A program made the translations under genes and the position numbers. The notes beneath the pieces are model-generated. The model had not been told where the DNA came from, ran no database searches, and saw only the letters and a program-made list of their open reading frames with translations. This document shows, in pieces, positions 33,667-42,213 of a DNA stretch of 64,000 nucleotides. The DNA is taken from contig JAEZIZ010000096.1 of the NCBI GenBank assembly GCA_023415915.1, positions 1 to 64,000 on the forward strand, written 5' to 3'. How positions within the stretch are numbered: the stretch's first letter is position 1; each line of letters starts with the position of its first letter. This stretch comes from Bacillota bacterium (GTDB taxonomy: Bacteria; Bacillota; Clostridia; Christensenellales; SZUA-584).

Positions 33667-34671
33667 TTATACAATATGTCCAGCAGCCACCGCGCACGAG
33701 GCGTTTGCTAAAGCGGCGCTGCTGCAGGCAACGAGCGAATTTTTAGTTATCCGAAGGCTCGTCACGTTGCCGCTCTTCTGGTTGCAGCAGATTAAATAGT
33801 CCTCTTTCTCGCTCAGCGTTATCCATCTGGGCCAACTACCGCCGCATCCAGACTCGAATAATACATGCGGTTCCGCCGTGTTTACGTCTATCGCGGCTAT
33901 AGTATCCGCGCCCCTGTTCGCCACATAAAGCACTCCGCTGCTTGAAAGGCATGCCGCGCCGGGATAATTTGTAATGCCGCGCTCGGTCGTACGCAATTCC
34001 GATATGACATTTGGCGTGCCCGAGATATCAAGTATGCTTACCGTGCTGTTAAGCTCGCCTATAATATAGGCTGACTTTCTGCTTTCAGACAGTATTACCT
34101 GCCTCGGGCCGCTTCCGGCCTCAATAGCGGTACTGCCGAGCAGTTCGCCGTCCGCCGCCCTTCGCCACAGCAGCATATCGAGTCCTAAATCCGCAACGCA
34201 AAGCGTTTTTTCAGCTCCCTGTAAAGCCTCGCGTCTTTCAGGAAAGCCGGTATAAACTTCCGCGCTCCAATGCGCATGGGGCTGGGCCTGACTGTCGGAA
34301 GCGTTGCGATGCATCCACAGCACTTTTGTAAGCGCAGCGTCTGCCGCAAACACATCACCGCTTCCGTAGCAGCACCCAACGACTGTTTCACGACTGGCAA
34401 GCAGGTGGCAAAGTCCCGAACATCCGTCGATGCTGATTTGGCTGTCTATATAAAGCCGTCCGCCATCTCCCTTGATAAACAACACTGACGCGCCCGAGTC
34501 ATATTCCTGCGCGGCATATACTCCGTCCTCGCCCGGGCAGAGAAACGAAGGGTTCCTGCCAATACGCAGCCCGGTTTTTATCTCAAGGCTTCCGTAATTA
34601 TCCATGCTTAGCAGAAGCAGGTCGTTGCCTTTGTCGGCGCTGTAGCCGCTTGCCAGCCAATAGCCGCACAT
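33667..34671 (-). CDS. Lactonase-like beta-propeller (YbhE/Pgl family)
   Basis: A 334-aa seven-bladed beta-propeller of the 6-phosphogluconolactonase (YbhE) family. Characteristic pieces are GSGPRQVILS followed by AYIIGELNSTVSILD near residues 187-215, and VANRGADTIAAIDV near 250. The family hydrolyses sugar lactones, so it may open the lactone made by one of the island Gfo/Idh dehydrogenases. It starts three bases after the RidA stop with GGAG upstream. Its Cys content (about 13) is unusually high for a propeller of this kind. Confidence 0.75.
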   Translation of the reverse strand: MCGYWLASGYSADKGNDLLLLSMDNYGSLEIKTGLRIGRNPSFLCPGEDGVYAAQEYDSGASVLFIKGDGGRLYIDSQISIDGCSGLCHLLASRETVVGCCYGSGDVFAADAALTKVLWMHRNASDSQAQPHAHWSAEVYTGFPERREALQGAEKTLCVADLGLDMLLWRRAADGELLGSTAIEAGSGPRQVILSESRKSAYIIGELNSTVSILDISGTPNVISELRTTERGITNYPGAACLSSSGVLYVANRGADTIAAIDVNTAEPHVLFESGCGGSWPRWITLSEKEDYLICCNQKSGNVTSLRITKNSLVACSSAALANASCAVAAGHIV

Positions 34672-34674
34672 AAC

Positions 34675-35142
34675 TTACTCCGCCTCGACTATTACCTCTA
34701 CCTCGACAGGTATATTGTTGTTAGGCATGTTATGCGTTCCCATAACCGTACACGCATGATATCCGCGCTCTTCAAGCGCCTCTGCAATGGTATCGGAAAA
34801 TCCGTCCATGACGCCGTCCACATCGCAGAATCCTTCCGCACAGTTAACAAGCGCAAACACTTTTACAAACTTCTTTACCTTGTCAAGCGTACCTAAAATG
34901 TCTTTTAATGCGCCGAGTATAATTATCGCGCATTCTCTTGCAGCCGCGTAGCCTTCCTCAAAGGTAAGATCTTTGCCTATACGCCCTTTATAGATAGGTT
35001 CTCCGGTAATGGCGTCCTCCGGACCGTGTCCCGATACATATATCAGGCCATCCACACGGCGGAAGAGCACTATACCCCTCTTTTTCTTGTAAACAGGCTC
35101 TGTTTCCTTTCCATCTACAATTACTTTATTTATGCTGTCCAT
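34675..35142 (-). CDS. RidA/YjgF-family protein, lacking the usual catalytic Arg
   Basis: A 155-aa protein of the RidA (enamine/imine deaminase) fold with an N-terminal extension. The core contains GLIYVSGHGPED near residue 32, AARECAIIILGALKD near 68 and a C-terminal GYHACTVMGTHNMPNNN near 128. In active RidA the last segment carries an Arg (as HARSAMG in the neighbouring paralogue); here that position is Cys. It may be a divergent subgroup or a partner subunit in a mixed trimer. GGAGG precedes the ATG. Confidence 0.82.
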   Translation of the reverse strand: MDSINKVIVDGKETEPVYKKKRGIVLFRRVDGLIYVSGHGPEDAITGEPIYKGRIGKDLTFEEGYAAARECAIIILGALKDILGTLDKVKKFVKVFALVNCAEGFCDVDGVMDGFSDTIAEALEERGYHACTVMGTHNMPNNNIPVEVEVIVEAE

Positions 35143-35158
35143 CAGGCTATCCCTCCGC

Positions 35159-35626
35159 TTACTTTCTAATGCGGATTATCGCGTCGACGACAACCGGCAC
35201 GTTCATAGGAAGCGCAAACGCTCCCATAGCCGAGCGCGCATGCTGTCCGCGCCTTCCAAACACCTCTACCATCAGATCGGAAAAACCGTTTATTACAGCC
35301 GGCTGAGATGAGAAATCTCCCGCACTGTTTACCAGGCCAAGCACCTTAACAAAATAATCCACTCTGTCCAGCTCGCCTATGTAGTCCTTTATGGTCGCCA
35401 GCATGTTGATCCCGCAAAGCCTCGCAGCCTGATAAGCTTCTTCCTGGCTTACGGTATCGCCAACTTTACCTACATAAACAGGCTTTCCCTCGGCATCGAC
35501 CGGCAAATGTGCCGAAACGTACAGCATATCACCATGAATCACAGCATCTACGACTCCACTTCCCCTACGGTCCTTTGAAGGAAGCTTTATGCCCAACTGT
35601 TCCAATCGTTTTCCTGTTTCGCTCAT
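35159..35626 (-). CDS. RidA-family enamine/imine deaminase
   Basis: A 155-aa RidA-family protein with the canonical RGQHARSAMGAFALPMNVPV segment near residues 122-141, in which the Arg is the catalytic residue of deaminating members. The gene lies 16 bases upstream of a second, divergent RidA gene, and the pair probably arose by duplication. Beside a PLP-dependent ammonia-lyase-like gene, its role would be to hydrolyse enamine/imine intermediates to keto acids. AAAGGAG precedes the ATG. Confidence 0.88.
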   Translation of the reverse strand: MSETGKRLEQLGIKLPSKDRRGSGVVDAVIHGDMLYVSAHLPVDAEGKPVYVGKVGDTVSQEEAYQAARLCGINMLATIKDYIGELDRVDYFVKVLGLVNSAGDFSSQPAVINGFSDLMVEVFGRRGQHARSAMGAFALPMNVPVVVDAIIRIRK

Positions 35627-35646
35627 TTTTTAACTCCTTTCGTTTT

Positions 35647-36882
35647 TTATAATTCTGTACACATCTTAAACAGGTCGTACAGCAATATCACACAGCGTGG
35701 TACATGATAAGGCCCTTTGCCCTCAAACCCCTTGTTATCCAGGAGCATCCTGTTGTCGTGTGAAAGTATGCTGAACCATTCCCCGTTTTCGTGATCCCTG
35801 AAGTGCTTATCGACGTAATCGTGAAGCTTCTTAAAGTAGGTAAAATGCCTCTCGTTACCGTTAAGCAAAGCGCTCAGCGCCAAAGCGTTAAGGCCTTCCG
35901 CCTGCGTCCACCAGACCTTGTCATGCCAATCTGCTATTGTCCCGGCATAATTTTGAGTACGCTGGGCATCTTTCGGAACTCGGTTCTCCACATCAAGCAG
36001 AAGTATGAATCCGCCGTTCTCCTCGTCGTAGCCGCGATCTATTATCCAGTCCAGAACTTCGCCTGCCCTCTTTATTATATTTTTATCGTTGAGTTCCATA
36101 CCGGCACGCAGCGAGAACCAGCACGACTCAAGAGCGTGACCGGGGTCCATTATCCTTCCCTGGTCGCGGAGCAGAGGCTTGCCGTCGGCGCCTACGTTCT
36201 CAAACACTGCTTTATATTCATCGTTTGCGAATACATACATTGCGTTATGAAGCCTATATTTCAGCTCATCCGCATAGCGCTCGCCAAATAAGCGCATTCC
36301 CTCAATCGAAGCGAGCAGCGTCATAAAGTTGACCGCGTGGTTGCGAAAAGCCGAAGGCAGCCCTTCCTTTTCCAGCAGCGCCGTGTCTCTGGCGTTCTTA
36401 AATACCGTATCCGTAAGCTCGGCTGCAAACTTTAGCTGTTCGTCGGTGCGCTCATCGCCAAGCGCGACAAGGTACTCGTAATAACCCTTTATCGCGAAAA
36501 CATCGTTGAAAAGGTTTGTTCCCGAATCGATGACGGAACCGTCACGTGCCATGGTGCCGTTAAAGCGTCCGTTACCCTTATAAGCGTACTTTTTCATCCA
36601 CTCAACGCCCTCGGCAGCGATGCTCAGCCATTGGGGCCGTTTTTCAACGGTATTGTAGAGATACGAGAATGTGTAGATGTTGCGGCCTACGAACCATCCG
36701 GGCTTAACATCTTTAAACACGTTTCCCTTTCTGTCGAAGCAGCTTAAATATCCCCCGTACTCGCGGTCTACAATCCTGGGCTCCCAGAACGGTACTATAT
36801 CCTCGAGCAGTTCGCTCTTGTAATAATCGTACAAAGATTTCAGTTCTTCCTTGTGTGCAGTGATAAAATTTTTGTCAAACAT
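35647..36882 (-). CDS. N-acylglucosamine 2-epimerase-family protein
   Basis: A 411-aa (alpha/alpha)6-barrel protein of the AGE/cellobiose 2-epimerase superfamily. Motifs in order are WFVGRNIYTFSYLYN near residue 43, FRNHAVNFMTLLASIEG near 178, DPGHALESCWFSLRAG near 247 and WWTQAEGLNALAL near 328. The family epimerises C2 of N-acetylhexosamines, free hexoses or disaccharides, or isomerises aldose to ketose. The start overlaps the end of the kinase gene by eight bases and has AAGGAG upstream. The adjacent kinase and deacetylase favour an amino-sugar substrate. Confidence 0.85.
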   Translation of the reverse strand: MFDKNFITAHKEELKSLYDYYKSELLEDIVPFWEPRIVDREYGGYLSCFDRKGNVFKDVKPGWFVGRNIYTFSYLYNTVEKRPQWLSIAAEGVEWMKKYAYKGNGRFNGTMARDGSVIDSGTNLFNDVFAIKGYYEYLVALGDERTDEQLKFAAELTDTVFKNARDTALLEKEGLPSAFRNHAVNFMTLLASIEGMRLFGERYADELKYRLHNAMYVFANDEYKAVFENVGADGKPLLRDQGRIMDPGHALESCWFSLRAGMELNDKNIIKRAGEVLDWIIDRGYDEENGGFILLLDVENRVPKDAQRTQNYAGTIADWHDKVWWTQAEGLNALALSALLNGNERHFTYFKKLHDYVDKHFRDHENGEWFSILSHDNRMLLDNKGFEGKGPYHVPRCVILLYDLFKMCTEL

Positions 36883-37900
36883 TGCTGTCCTCTCCTTCGC
36901 TCATGAAGTATCTCGTCATCGTTTCATTTATCCTTTTTGATATCATATACAGCTCTTCGCTGTCCAACCCCTCGTTGCTGTGCTCTATAGCGTTTATCAG
37001 CGCACCTTGTACCGGTTCGCCGTCAAGAAGCTGTATGGCGGAATGCGGGCAAAACCTTTTTACCGACTCTTTATAGGAGTTCAGCAAATAGCCGCTGTCA
37101 TCTGTTACGTAAATTGTGCCGGAGAGAACGATAGGTATCCGGGCGTTACATAGCCCTGCCTTTTCGATAAGCCCTCCGGTCATCCTTCCCTGCTCCCATC
37201 CCGCAGTCTCCAGTATCCTTCGCGATACGGCGTCTCCCTCTTTTGCAAGCTCGACAACGAGTTTTGGTACTGAGAAGTCGTATTGTAACGTATAGCCGCT
37301 TTTTATTATGTCTTCCGCAAGTTGCTGCCATGAGCTGTACCCGCAATGACCGCACAGCCTGTCTTCCAGCATTGTTTTATCGCCCGTATGCTCATAGCTC
37401 CTGAACGCGTCGTTTAAAGCCATATCCGTTATCATCCTGCCCCCGCCGAAATTGCCGAGAGGGTATTTATACGCGTTTATGTATACCTTCCTATTCCCGG
37501 GAGCAAGCACGCCCGTATTGTGCCCCGTGCCGCAAACGGATACCGCACCTACGTTCTCAACTGTTTTTGCCTTGTACGCTATCCATATATCGTTCTCTAT
37601 CTCGTAAGGCAGCTCTTTTAGCAGCGTAGTATCAAACGCTTGTTTTAAAAGCCGTATGTCGCTCTCGTTGTCAGCTCCTGCAAGCCCCATATACACGTTG
37701 CTGATATCACCTGGCGAAACGCCGAGGTTATTAACCAATGTCTCTACAGCTTCCGCGATATACGCCCGCGTTTGTTCCAGCCCGCTGATATAAGGGTTCG
37801 TGCAGCCGGTCTTATATACCTTAAGCACCTCTCCGTCTGCCGATGCGGCAGCACAAAGTGTCTTTGTTCCTCCGCCGTCTATTCCTATTACATATTTCAT
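36875..37900 (-). CDS. BadF/BadG-type kinase (N-acetylglucosamine kinase-like)
   Basis: A 341-aa ASKHA-fold ATPase. The phosphate motif GIDGGGTKTLCAA is at residues 5-17, GLAGADNESD near 73, SVCGTGHNTGV near 118, and GGGRMITDMALNDAF near 147. Family members phosphorylate N-acetylglucosamine or related amino sugars; a few activate 2-hydroxyacyl dehydratases. The ATG at 37900 overlaps the stop of the SelA-like gene (ATGA), which fixes the start and implies coupled translation. Confidence 0.82.
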   Translation of the reverse strand: MKYVIGIDGGGTKTLCAAASADGEVLKVYKTGCTNPYISGLEQTRAYIAEAVETLVNNLGVSPGDISNVYMGLAGADNESDIRLLKQAFDTTLLKELPYEIENDIWIAYKAKTVENVGAVSVCGTGHNTGVLAPGNRKVYINAYKYPLGNFGGGRMITDMALNDAFRSYEHTGDKTMLEDRLCGHCGYSSWQQLAEDIIKSGYTLQYDFSVPKLVVELAKEGDAVSRRILETAGWEQGRMTGGLIEKAGLCNARIPIVLSGTIYVTDDSGYLLNSYKESVKRFCPHSAIQLLDGEPVQGALINAIEHSNEGLDSEELYMISKRINETMTRYFMSEGEDSNV

Positions 37901-39012
37901 AGCTCTGCAGCAGCCCCCGTTATACATGATAGCAGCGCTTCTTTAACTGTCTGTACTTCGTTATCATGCAAGTTAAGAGGGCTTATGTAAACCGCATTCC
38001 CGCTTGCCTCGCACCCTATATATATACCTTTGCGCCTCATGTTTTCTTCCACGGAACGGGCGCTAACCGATTTATCAAGACAAACGAACAACCTCGGGTA
38101 TGTCTGTCCGACGGGCCCTCTGTCAACAATTTTCGTCTCAACACCTATCTCGTCCAATGCCCGTTTTATTTCAAGGTTTATATTAATCAACCTTTGATTG
38201 TTACTGGCGTGATCGAGCCCTATATATTCTTTTATGGCTATATAGAGCGCTGCCATTGCCTCGCGCGATACCTTCGATGACCGACATATGCCGTGCGCCG
38301 GGGCTCCGAACTTTATGCAGTCTGCTATAAGCTCTTTACGCCCTACAATGAGCCCGCTGTCCTGCGGCCCGCAAAGCGTCTTGCCGCCGCTGAATATTGC
38401 AAGGTCCGCTCCCATCCCGGTAATATTCCATAGGTTTTCAACAGGCGGCAGTTGCGCTGCGGCGTCTACGACAACGGGTACGCCTCTTTCATGCGCTATG
38501 CGTATGACGTCTTCCAGCGGCATCGCTGCACGGTCGTACTGTATGTTCATGAAGTAAAATACCGCCGCAGTGTTTTCGTTTATTGCGCCTTTGAGTTCGA
38601 CTTCAAGCGTCTCATCCGCGTCCCCTATCATTATTACCTTTGCACCTGCCGCAGATATCGCCTTGTCGTATGCGTTGTGCTGGCAATTCAGTATTATCAC
38701 TTCGTCTTTGCCGTTTGTTTCGGGCAGGCGCATAAACCTGTATTCGTCCCCCCTCGAAAGGCAAACCGCCGTCGCAAGCAGCAGTCCGCCCGACGCGCCG
38801 TTTGTTATGTAAGCGGCTTCGTTATGCGTAAGCTCCGCTATTTTCTTCCCGATTACGCTCTGCAGCTCGCCTATGTCAACGAACACCTTTGATATCTCTG
38901 CCATGCTTTTCAGGGCGTTTTCCGACATCCTACTGCCGCCGTAGATCGTGTAGGTATCGTGAGCGTTTATATATGTCCTGATCCCCAGCTCCTCACATAT
39001 GTTCAAATCCAT
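37897..39012 (-). CDS. SelA-like PLP enzyme, candidate amino-sugar-acid ammonia lyase
   Basis: A 371-aa fold-type I PLP protein. The cofactor Lys is in FSGGKTLCGPQDSGL near residue 215, preceded by PVVVDAAAQLPPVEN. ITNGASGGLLLA near 70 binds the phosphate. It resembles the SelA-like family that includes DgaE, which turns D-glucosaminate-6-P into 2-keto-3-deoxygluconate-6-P plus ammonia. No selenocysteine genes are nearby, so a SelA role is unlikely. Neighbouring deacetylase, RidA, KdgK and KdgA genes fit an ammonia-lyase step. The start is at ATG 39012 or the GTG just before it. Confidence 0.78.
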   Translation of the reverse strand: MDLNICEELGIRTYINAHDTYTIYGGSRMSENALKSMAEISKVFVDIGELQSVIGKKIAELTHNEAAYITNGASGGLLLATAVCLSRGDEYRFMRLPETNGKDEVIILNCQHNAYDKAISAAGAKVIMIGDADETLEVELKGAINENTAAVFYFMNIQYDRAAMPLEDVIRIAHERGVPVVVDAAAQLPPVENLWNITGMGADLAIFSGGKTLCGPQDSGLIVGRKELIADCIKFGAPAHGICRSSKVSREAMAALYIAIKEYIGLDHASNNQRLININLEIKRALDEIGVETKIVDRGPVGQTYPRLFVCLDKSVSARSVEENMRRKGIYIGCEASGNAVYISPLNLHDNEVQTVKEALLSCITGAAAEL

Positions 39013-39017
39013 CACCC

Positions 39018-40322
39018 CTATTGTAAGTATATATAATCCTTATGCAGCTGCGCCGCTTTCATCAATATGCTTTTAGCGTTATTAAATCCATGAATCAGAG
39101 GGTGATTGAGCAATGCCCAAAGAGCTTTCTCCCTGCTGTGCTCTATGGCCGCCTCTACCGTGAGCCGTTCATATTGCTTTATCATTTTAACAATCCCTGA
39201 GATTGAATCGGGCAGCTTCCCAAAAGGCAAAGGTTTTATACCACTCTTACTGACAATGCAGTTCGTCTCAACAACGTCGTCATCTTCAAGCCCGTATACC
39301 GCGCCGTTATTGCTTGTATTGACTACCAGCTCGACACCGTCTTCTCCTGTAAGCGCCTCCATGATATTCAGAGCCGCAAAGCTGTACAAAGAGCCTCCCC
39401 GGTTTGACAGTTCAGGCGGCGGAGCAGTTAACGATTCATCCGAATATTTTTCAAACAAAGTATTATTGACCTGTGAAACGAGTACGGATCTTGTCACCTT
39501 GTTCTTTTCCCATTCGTCAATCTGCTTTTTTAACATCTCGTTTTCAAAGTAGTAATATTGCAAATAGGGAGAAGGTATGATACCTAGCTTTTTCGTCAGT
39601 TCTCCGACGCCGGGCACCTTAGGGATATTCTTCATAATCGTCTCGTTTCCACCTATCTTGTCAAGCACCTCAGGCAGCACGTCCTCACCGTTATACTCTG
39701 CTGCGGTAACAAAACTTAAGTGATTGAGGCCCACGAAGCGGCAGTGCACGAGATCGCTCTGAACTCCCAGTATCTTTGCTATATCGCTCTGCATGTTTAC
39801 AGGCACATTACATAGCCCTACGCATTTCGCGCTGCTGTTCTTTAATATTGCCTCCGTAACTATTCCCGAAGGATTCGCAAAATTCACGAGCCATGCGTCC
39901 GGGCAAACCTGCTCGATATCCCTCGCTATCTGTACGGCAATGGGTATCGTGCGCAGTGCGTTTACAAATCCTCCTGCTCCGGTAGTCTCCTGCCCGATAA
40001 TGCCGAGATCTATGCCCAGTTTCTCGTCCGCTTCCCGCGCGGCCATTCGTCCTGCTCTCAGTTGGTTGATAACAAAGTCTGCTCCTTTGAGCGCCTCTTT
40101 GCGGTCCAGCGTAAGTGAAAGCTTGCACTCGATATTTTGCGCCCCGAACATGCGGCGCCCAAACGCTTCGATAATCTTTGCTTCCTTTTTTCCTTCTTCG
40201 ATATCGACGAGAGCTATCTCGCGGATGGGCAGCCTATGCCAGCGTTTTATTATTTCATTGAATATTTCAGGCGTGTAAACGCTTCCAGCACCGATAATAA
40301 CAAGCTTGTATCCGTTCTTCAT
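39018..40322 (-). CDS. Glycoside hydrolase family 4 (6-phospho-beta-glucosidase-like)
   Basis: A 434-aa NAD- and metal-dependent glycosidase. The Rossmann motif is IGAGSVYTPEIF at residues 10-21. Further motifs are FANPSGIVTEA near 146 (metal/NAD region), GLCNVPVNM near 168 (metal-binding Cys) and GLNHLSFVTA near 198 (His ligand). GH4 enzymes oxidise C3 transiently during cleavage. The CN-x-P form matches phospho-beta-glucosidases. However, no phosphotransferase system is present, so either the kinase next door supplies a phosphorylated substrate or this member acts on free glycosides. Expected to use Mn2+ and to be cytosolic. Confidence 0.9.
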   Translation of the reverse strand: MKNGYKLVIIGAGSVYTPEIFNEIIKRWHRLPIREIALVDIEEGKKEAKIIEAFGRRMFGAQNIECKLSLTLDRKEALKGADFVINQLRAGRMAAREADEKLGIDLGIIGQETTGAGGFVNALRTIPIAVQIARDIEQVCPDAWLVNFANPSGIVTEAILKNSSAKCVGLCNVPVNMQSDIAKILGVQSDLVHCRFVGLNHLSFVTAAEYNGEDVLPEVLDKIGGNETIMKNIPKVPGVGELTKKLGIIPSPYLQYYYFENEMLKKQIDEWEKNKVTRSVLVSQVNNTLFEKYSDESLTAPPPELSNRGGSLYSFAALNIMEALTGEDGVELVVNTSNNGAVYGLEDDDVVETNCIVSKSGIKPLPFGKLPDSISGIVKMIKQYERLTVEAAIEHSREKALWALLNHPLIHGFNNAKSILMKAAQLHKDYIYLQ

Positions 40323-40337
40323 TTTCTGTCCCTGTTC

Positions 40338-41153
40338 TTATGGATGTGCTTTAATACTTGCTCCGCCGTCAACAAATATCGTCTGGCCGGTTATATAATT
40401 TGACATATCGCTTGCCAGATACAGCGCGGCGTTAGCTATATCGTCTACCGAGCCGGGCGGCAGAGGTTGCATACCGTCAAGCAGCTTTAAAAAGGCGTTC
40501 CGTTGTTCCCCTTCGGGGAACGTGTTTATCTCGTCCTGTACTGTATCGCTCAATATCAGCCCTGGGCATATGTTGTTTACGCGTATTCCGGTCCTGGCAT
40601 AATCGAGCGCCATAGCCCGGGCTGACGCATTCATCGCTCCCTTGGTTGCCGAATATAATGCATAGCCCGGCATCGTCATCTCGCTGTGAATCGAAGAAAT
40701 ATTGATTATGCTGCCGGCCCCTCTTTCAATCATTCCGGGGATAAACTTGCGGCAGCAGCGCATCACGCTTTTAAAATTCGTCTCAAGCAACTGCTCTATT
40801 GTGGCGTCGTCGTATTCATGGGCAGGCATCCTTTTATTCACACCCACGGTATTTACGAGTATGTCGACGCCTCCAAAATCTTTAATGATATCGTCGCAGA
40901 CCTTTTCAGTCTGGCTGCCCTGCGACAAATCGAAAACATATCCTTTCGCCTTATCTGATATTTGTTTTATTTGCTCCATTGTTGAAACAAGCGCGGGCTC
41001 GTTTCTTGACCCTACTATTATTACTGCGCCCTGCTGCGCAAAAAGCAATGCAATAGCTTTGCCGATGCCCCGCGCTCCAGTCGTTATAAACGCGCGCTTT
41101 CCTTCGAGCATCCGGTTGTAGTCTTTAATTAAAGGTATGTTATTATCAGACAT
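40338..41153 (-). CDS. Short-chain dehydrogenase (KduD/gluconate dehydrogenase-like)
   Basis: A 271-aa SDR enzyme with TTGARGIGKAIALLF near residues 23-37, LVNTVGVNKRMP near 103 and the catalytic YSATKGAM (Tyr-x3-Lys) near 166. A C-terminal YITGQTIFVDGG is typical of classical SDRs. It overlaps the end of the lacI-type gene by eight bases and has no clear ribosome site, so it probably depends on coupling. It would act on a keto- or hydroxy-sugar acid in the island pathway. Confidence 0.86.
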   Translation of the reverse strand: MSDNNIPLIKDYNRMLEGKRAFITTGARGIGKAIALLFAQQGAVIIVGSRNEPALVSTMEQIKQISDKAKGYVFDLSQGSQTEKVCDDIIKDFGGVDILVNTVGVNKRMPAHEYDDATIEQLLETNFKSVMRCCRKFIPGMIERGAGSIINISSIHSEMTMPGYALYSATKGAMNASARAMALDYARTGIRVNNICPGLILSDTVQDEINTFPEGEQRNAFLKLLDGMQPLPPGSVDDIANAALYLASDMSNYITGQTIFVDGGASIKAHP

Positions 41154-42177
41154 TTGGGCTACTTACACTCACTTTCTCGACCAACGTCGTCTTGTATATC
41201 TTTTTAATATAGTTATCGCTTTTACCGCTCACATGATCGGCCAATATTCTAATACTGTCCACGCCAATATCAAACAGCGGCTGTTCCATCGATGTTATCC
41301 CCGGCCCTTGATATTTATCCGGAAGTATCTTCTGATTATCAAACCCCATTACTGAAACGTCCTGTGGCACACGTAGTCCCATGTCCAAAGCGGCCCTTAT
41401 CGCAAAACTCGCAATAGCGTCATCTGAGCAAAATACTGCTGAAGGCCGATGTCCGGATTGCATCAGCCTCTTCATGCATTCATATCCGCTATGATAATCA
41501 GCCATAGTATATTGTATATATCCATCCAGCACTTCAAGCCCCGATGAGCGCATTGTTTCCATAAAACCGTTAAAGCGGTCAATAGTAACTTTTTTATTTG
41601 GATTACCGCCTATATGCGCGATTGTACTGTGACCTTTCCCGATGAGATACTCTGTTGCTTTGCGCGCTCCTTCTATGTTATCTATCAATAACTTGTGGCA
41701 ATTGTTGTTAGGCAGATCGTTCTCAACAATAAGGTATTTTACCGGGCAATCTTCCCCCATATAGTGCGCCAGCATATCGTCGCTCATATACGATCCGTAC
41801 AGCACAACAGCATCTACTACCCCTTTGTTGAGGTACTTTATATACTTTTCCTTTACTACTGCGTCTCCGCCCATAATACTGCAGAATATAACATTGTATT
41901 TTGTCTGCAGCGCACCAGTTTCAAATCCTCTGATCAAGTCATAAAAGAACGGATCATGTAGGTTGTTTATTATAACGCCTATAGTTTCTGTCTTTTTCTT
42001 TACAAGTGCGCGTGCGGCATGGTTAGGCAAATAACCAAGATCATCGATGGCTTTAAGAACCTGATCCCTCCGAGCAGGCTTAACGTTGTTGCAGTTGTTT
42101 ATTACCCGCGATACCGTCGCCAGCGATACTCCCGCTTTTTCCGCAACATCTTTAATTGTTACAATTCTCTTTTCCAC
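41146..42177 (-). CDS. LacI-family regulator of the island locus
   Basis: A 343-aa LacI/GalR repressor. The N-terminal helix-turn-helix is TIKDVAEKAGVSLATVSRVI (residues 7-26), followed by the hinge YLPNHAARALVKKKT. The periplasmic-binding-like effector domain begins ETIGVIINNLHDPFFYDLI. The start is GTG with CGGAG upstream. It is encoded inside the operon, downstream of the enolase-family gene after 36 bases. Two LacI-type operators (48754 and 51039) at the head of the island transcription units are its likely targets. Confidence 0.92.
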   Translation of the reverse strand: MEKRIVTIKDVAEKAGVSLATVSRVINNCNNVKPARRDQVLKAIDDLGYLPNHAARALVKKKTETIGVIINNLHDPFFYDLIRGFETGALQTKYNVIFCSIMGGDAVVKEKYIKYLNKGVVDAVVLYGSYMSDDMLAHYMGEDCPVKYLIVENDLPNNNCHKLLIDNIEGARKATEYLIGKGHSTIAHIGGNPNKKVTIDRFNGFMETMRSSGLEVLDGYIQYTMADYHSGYECMKRLMQSGHRPSAVFCSDDAIASFAIRAALDMGLRVPQDVSVMGFDNQKILPDKYQGPGITSMEQPLFDIGVDSIRILADHVSGKSDNYIKKIYKTTLVEKVSVSSPNV

Positions 42178-42213
42178 AATCGACTCCGCTTCACAAATTA
42201 TTTTTACAATCTA

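Noticed and set aside
37897..39012. Selenocysteine synthase (SelA)
   Set aside because: Only the PLP fold is shared. There is no selB, selD or tRNA-Sec nearby, and the neighbours are sugar-acid genes.
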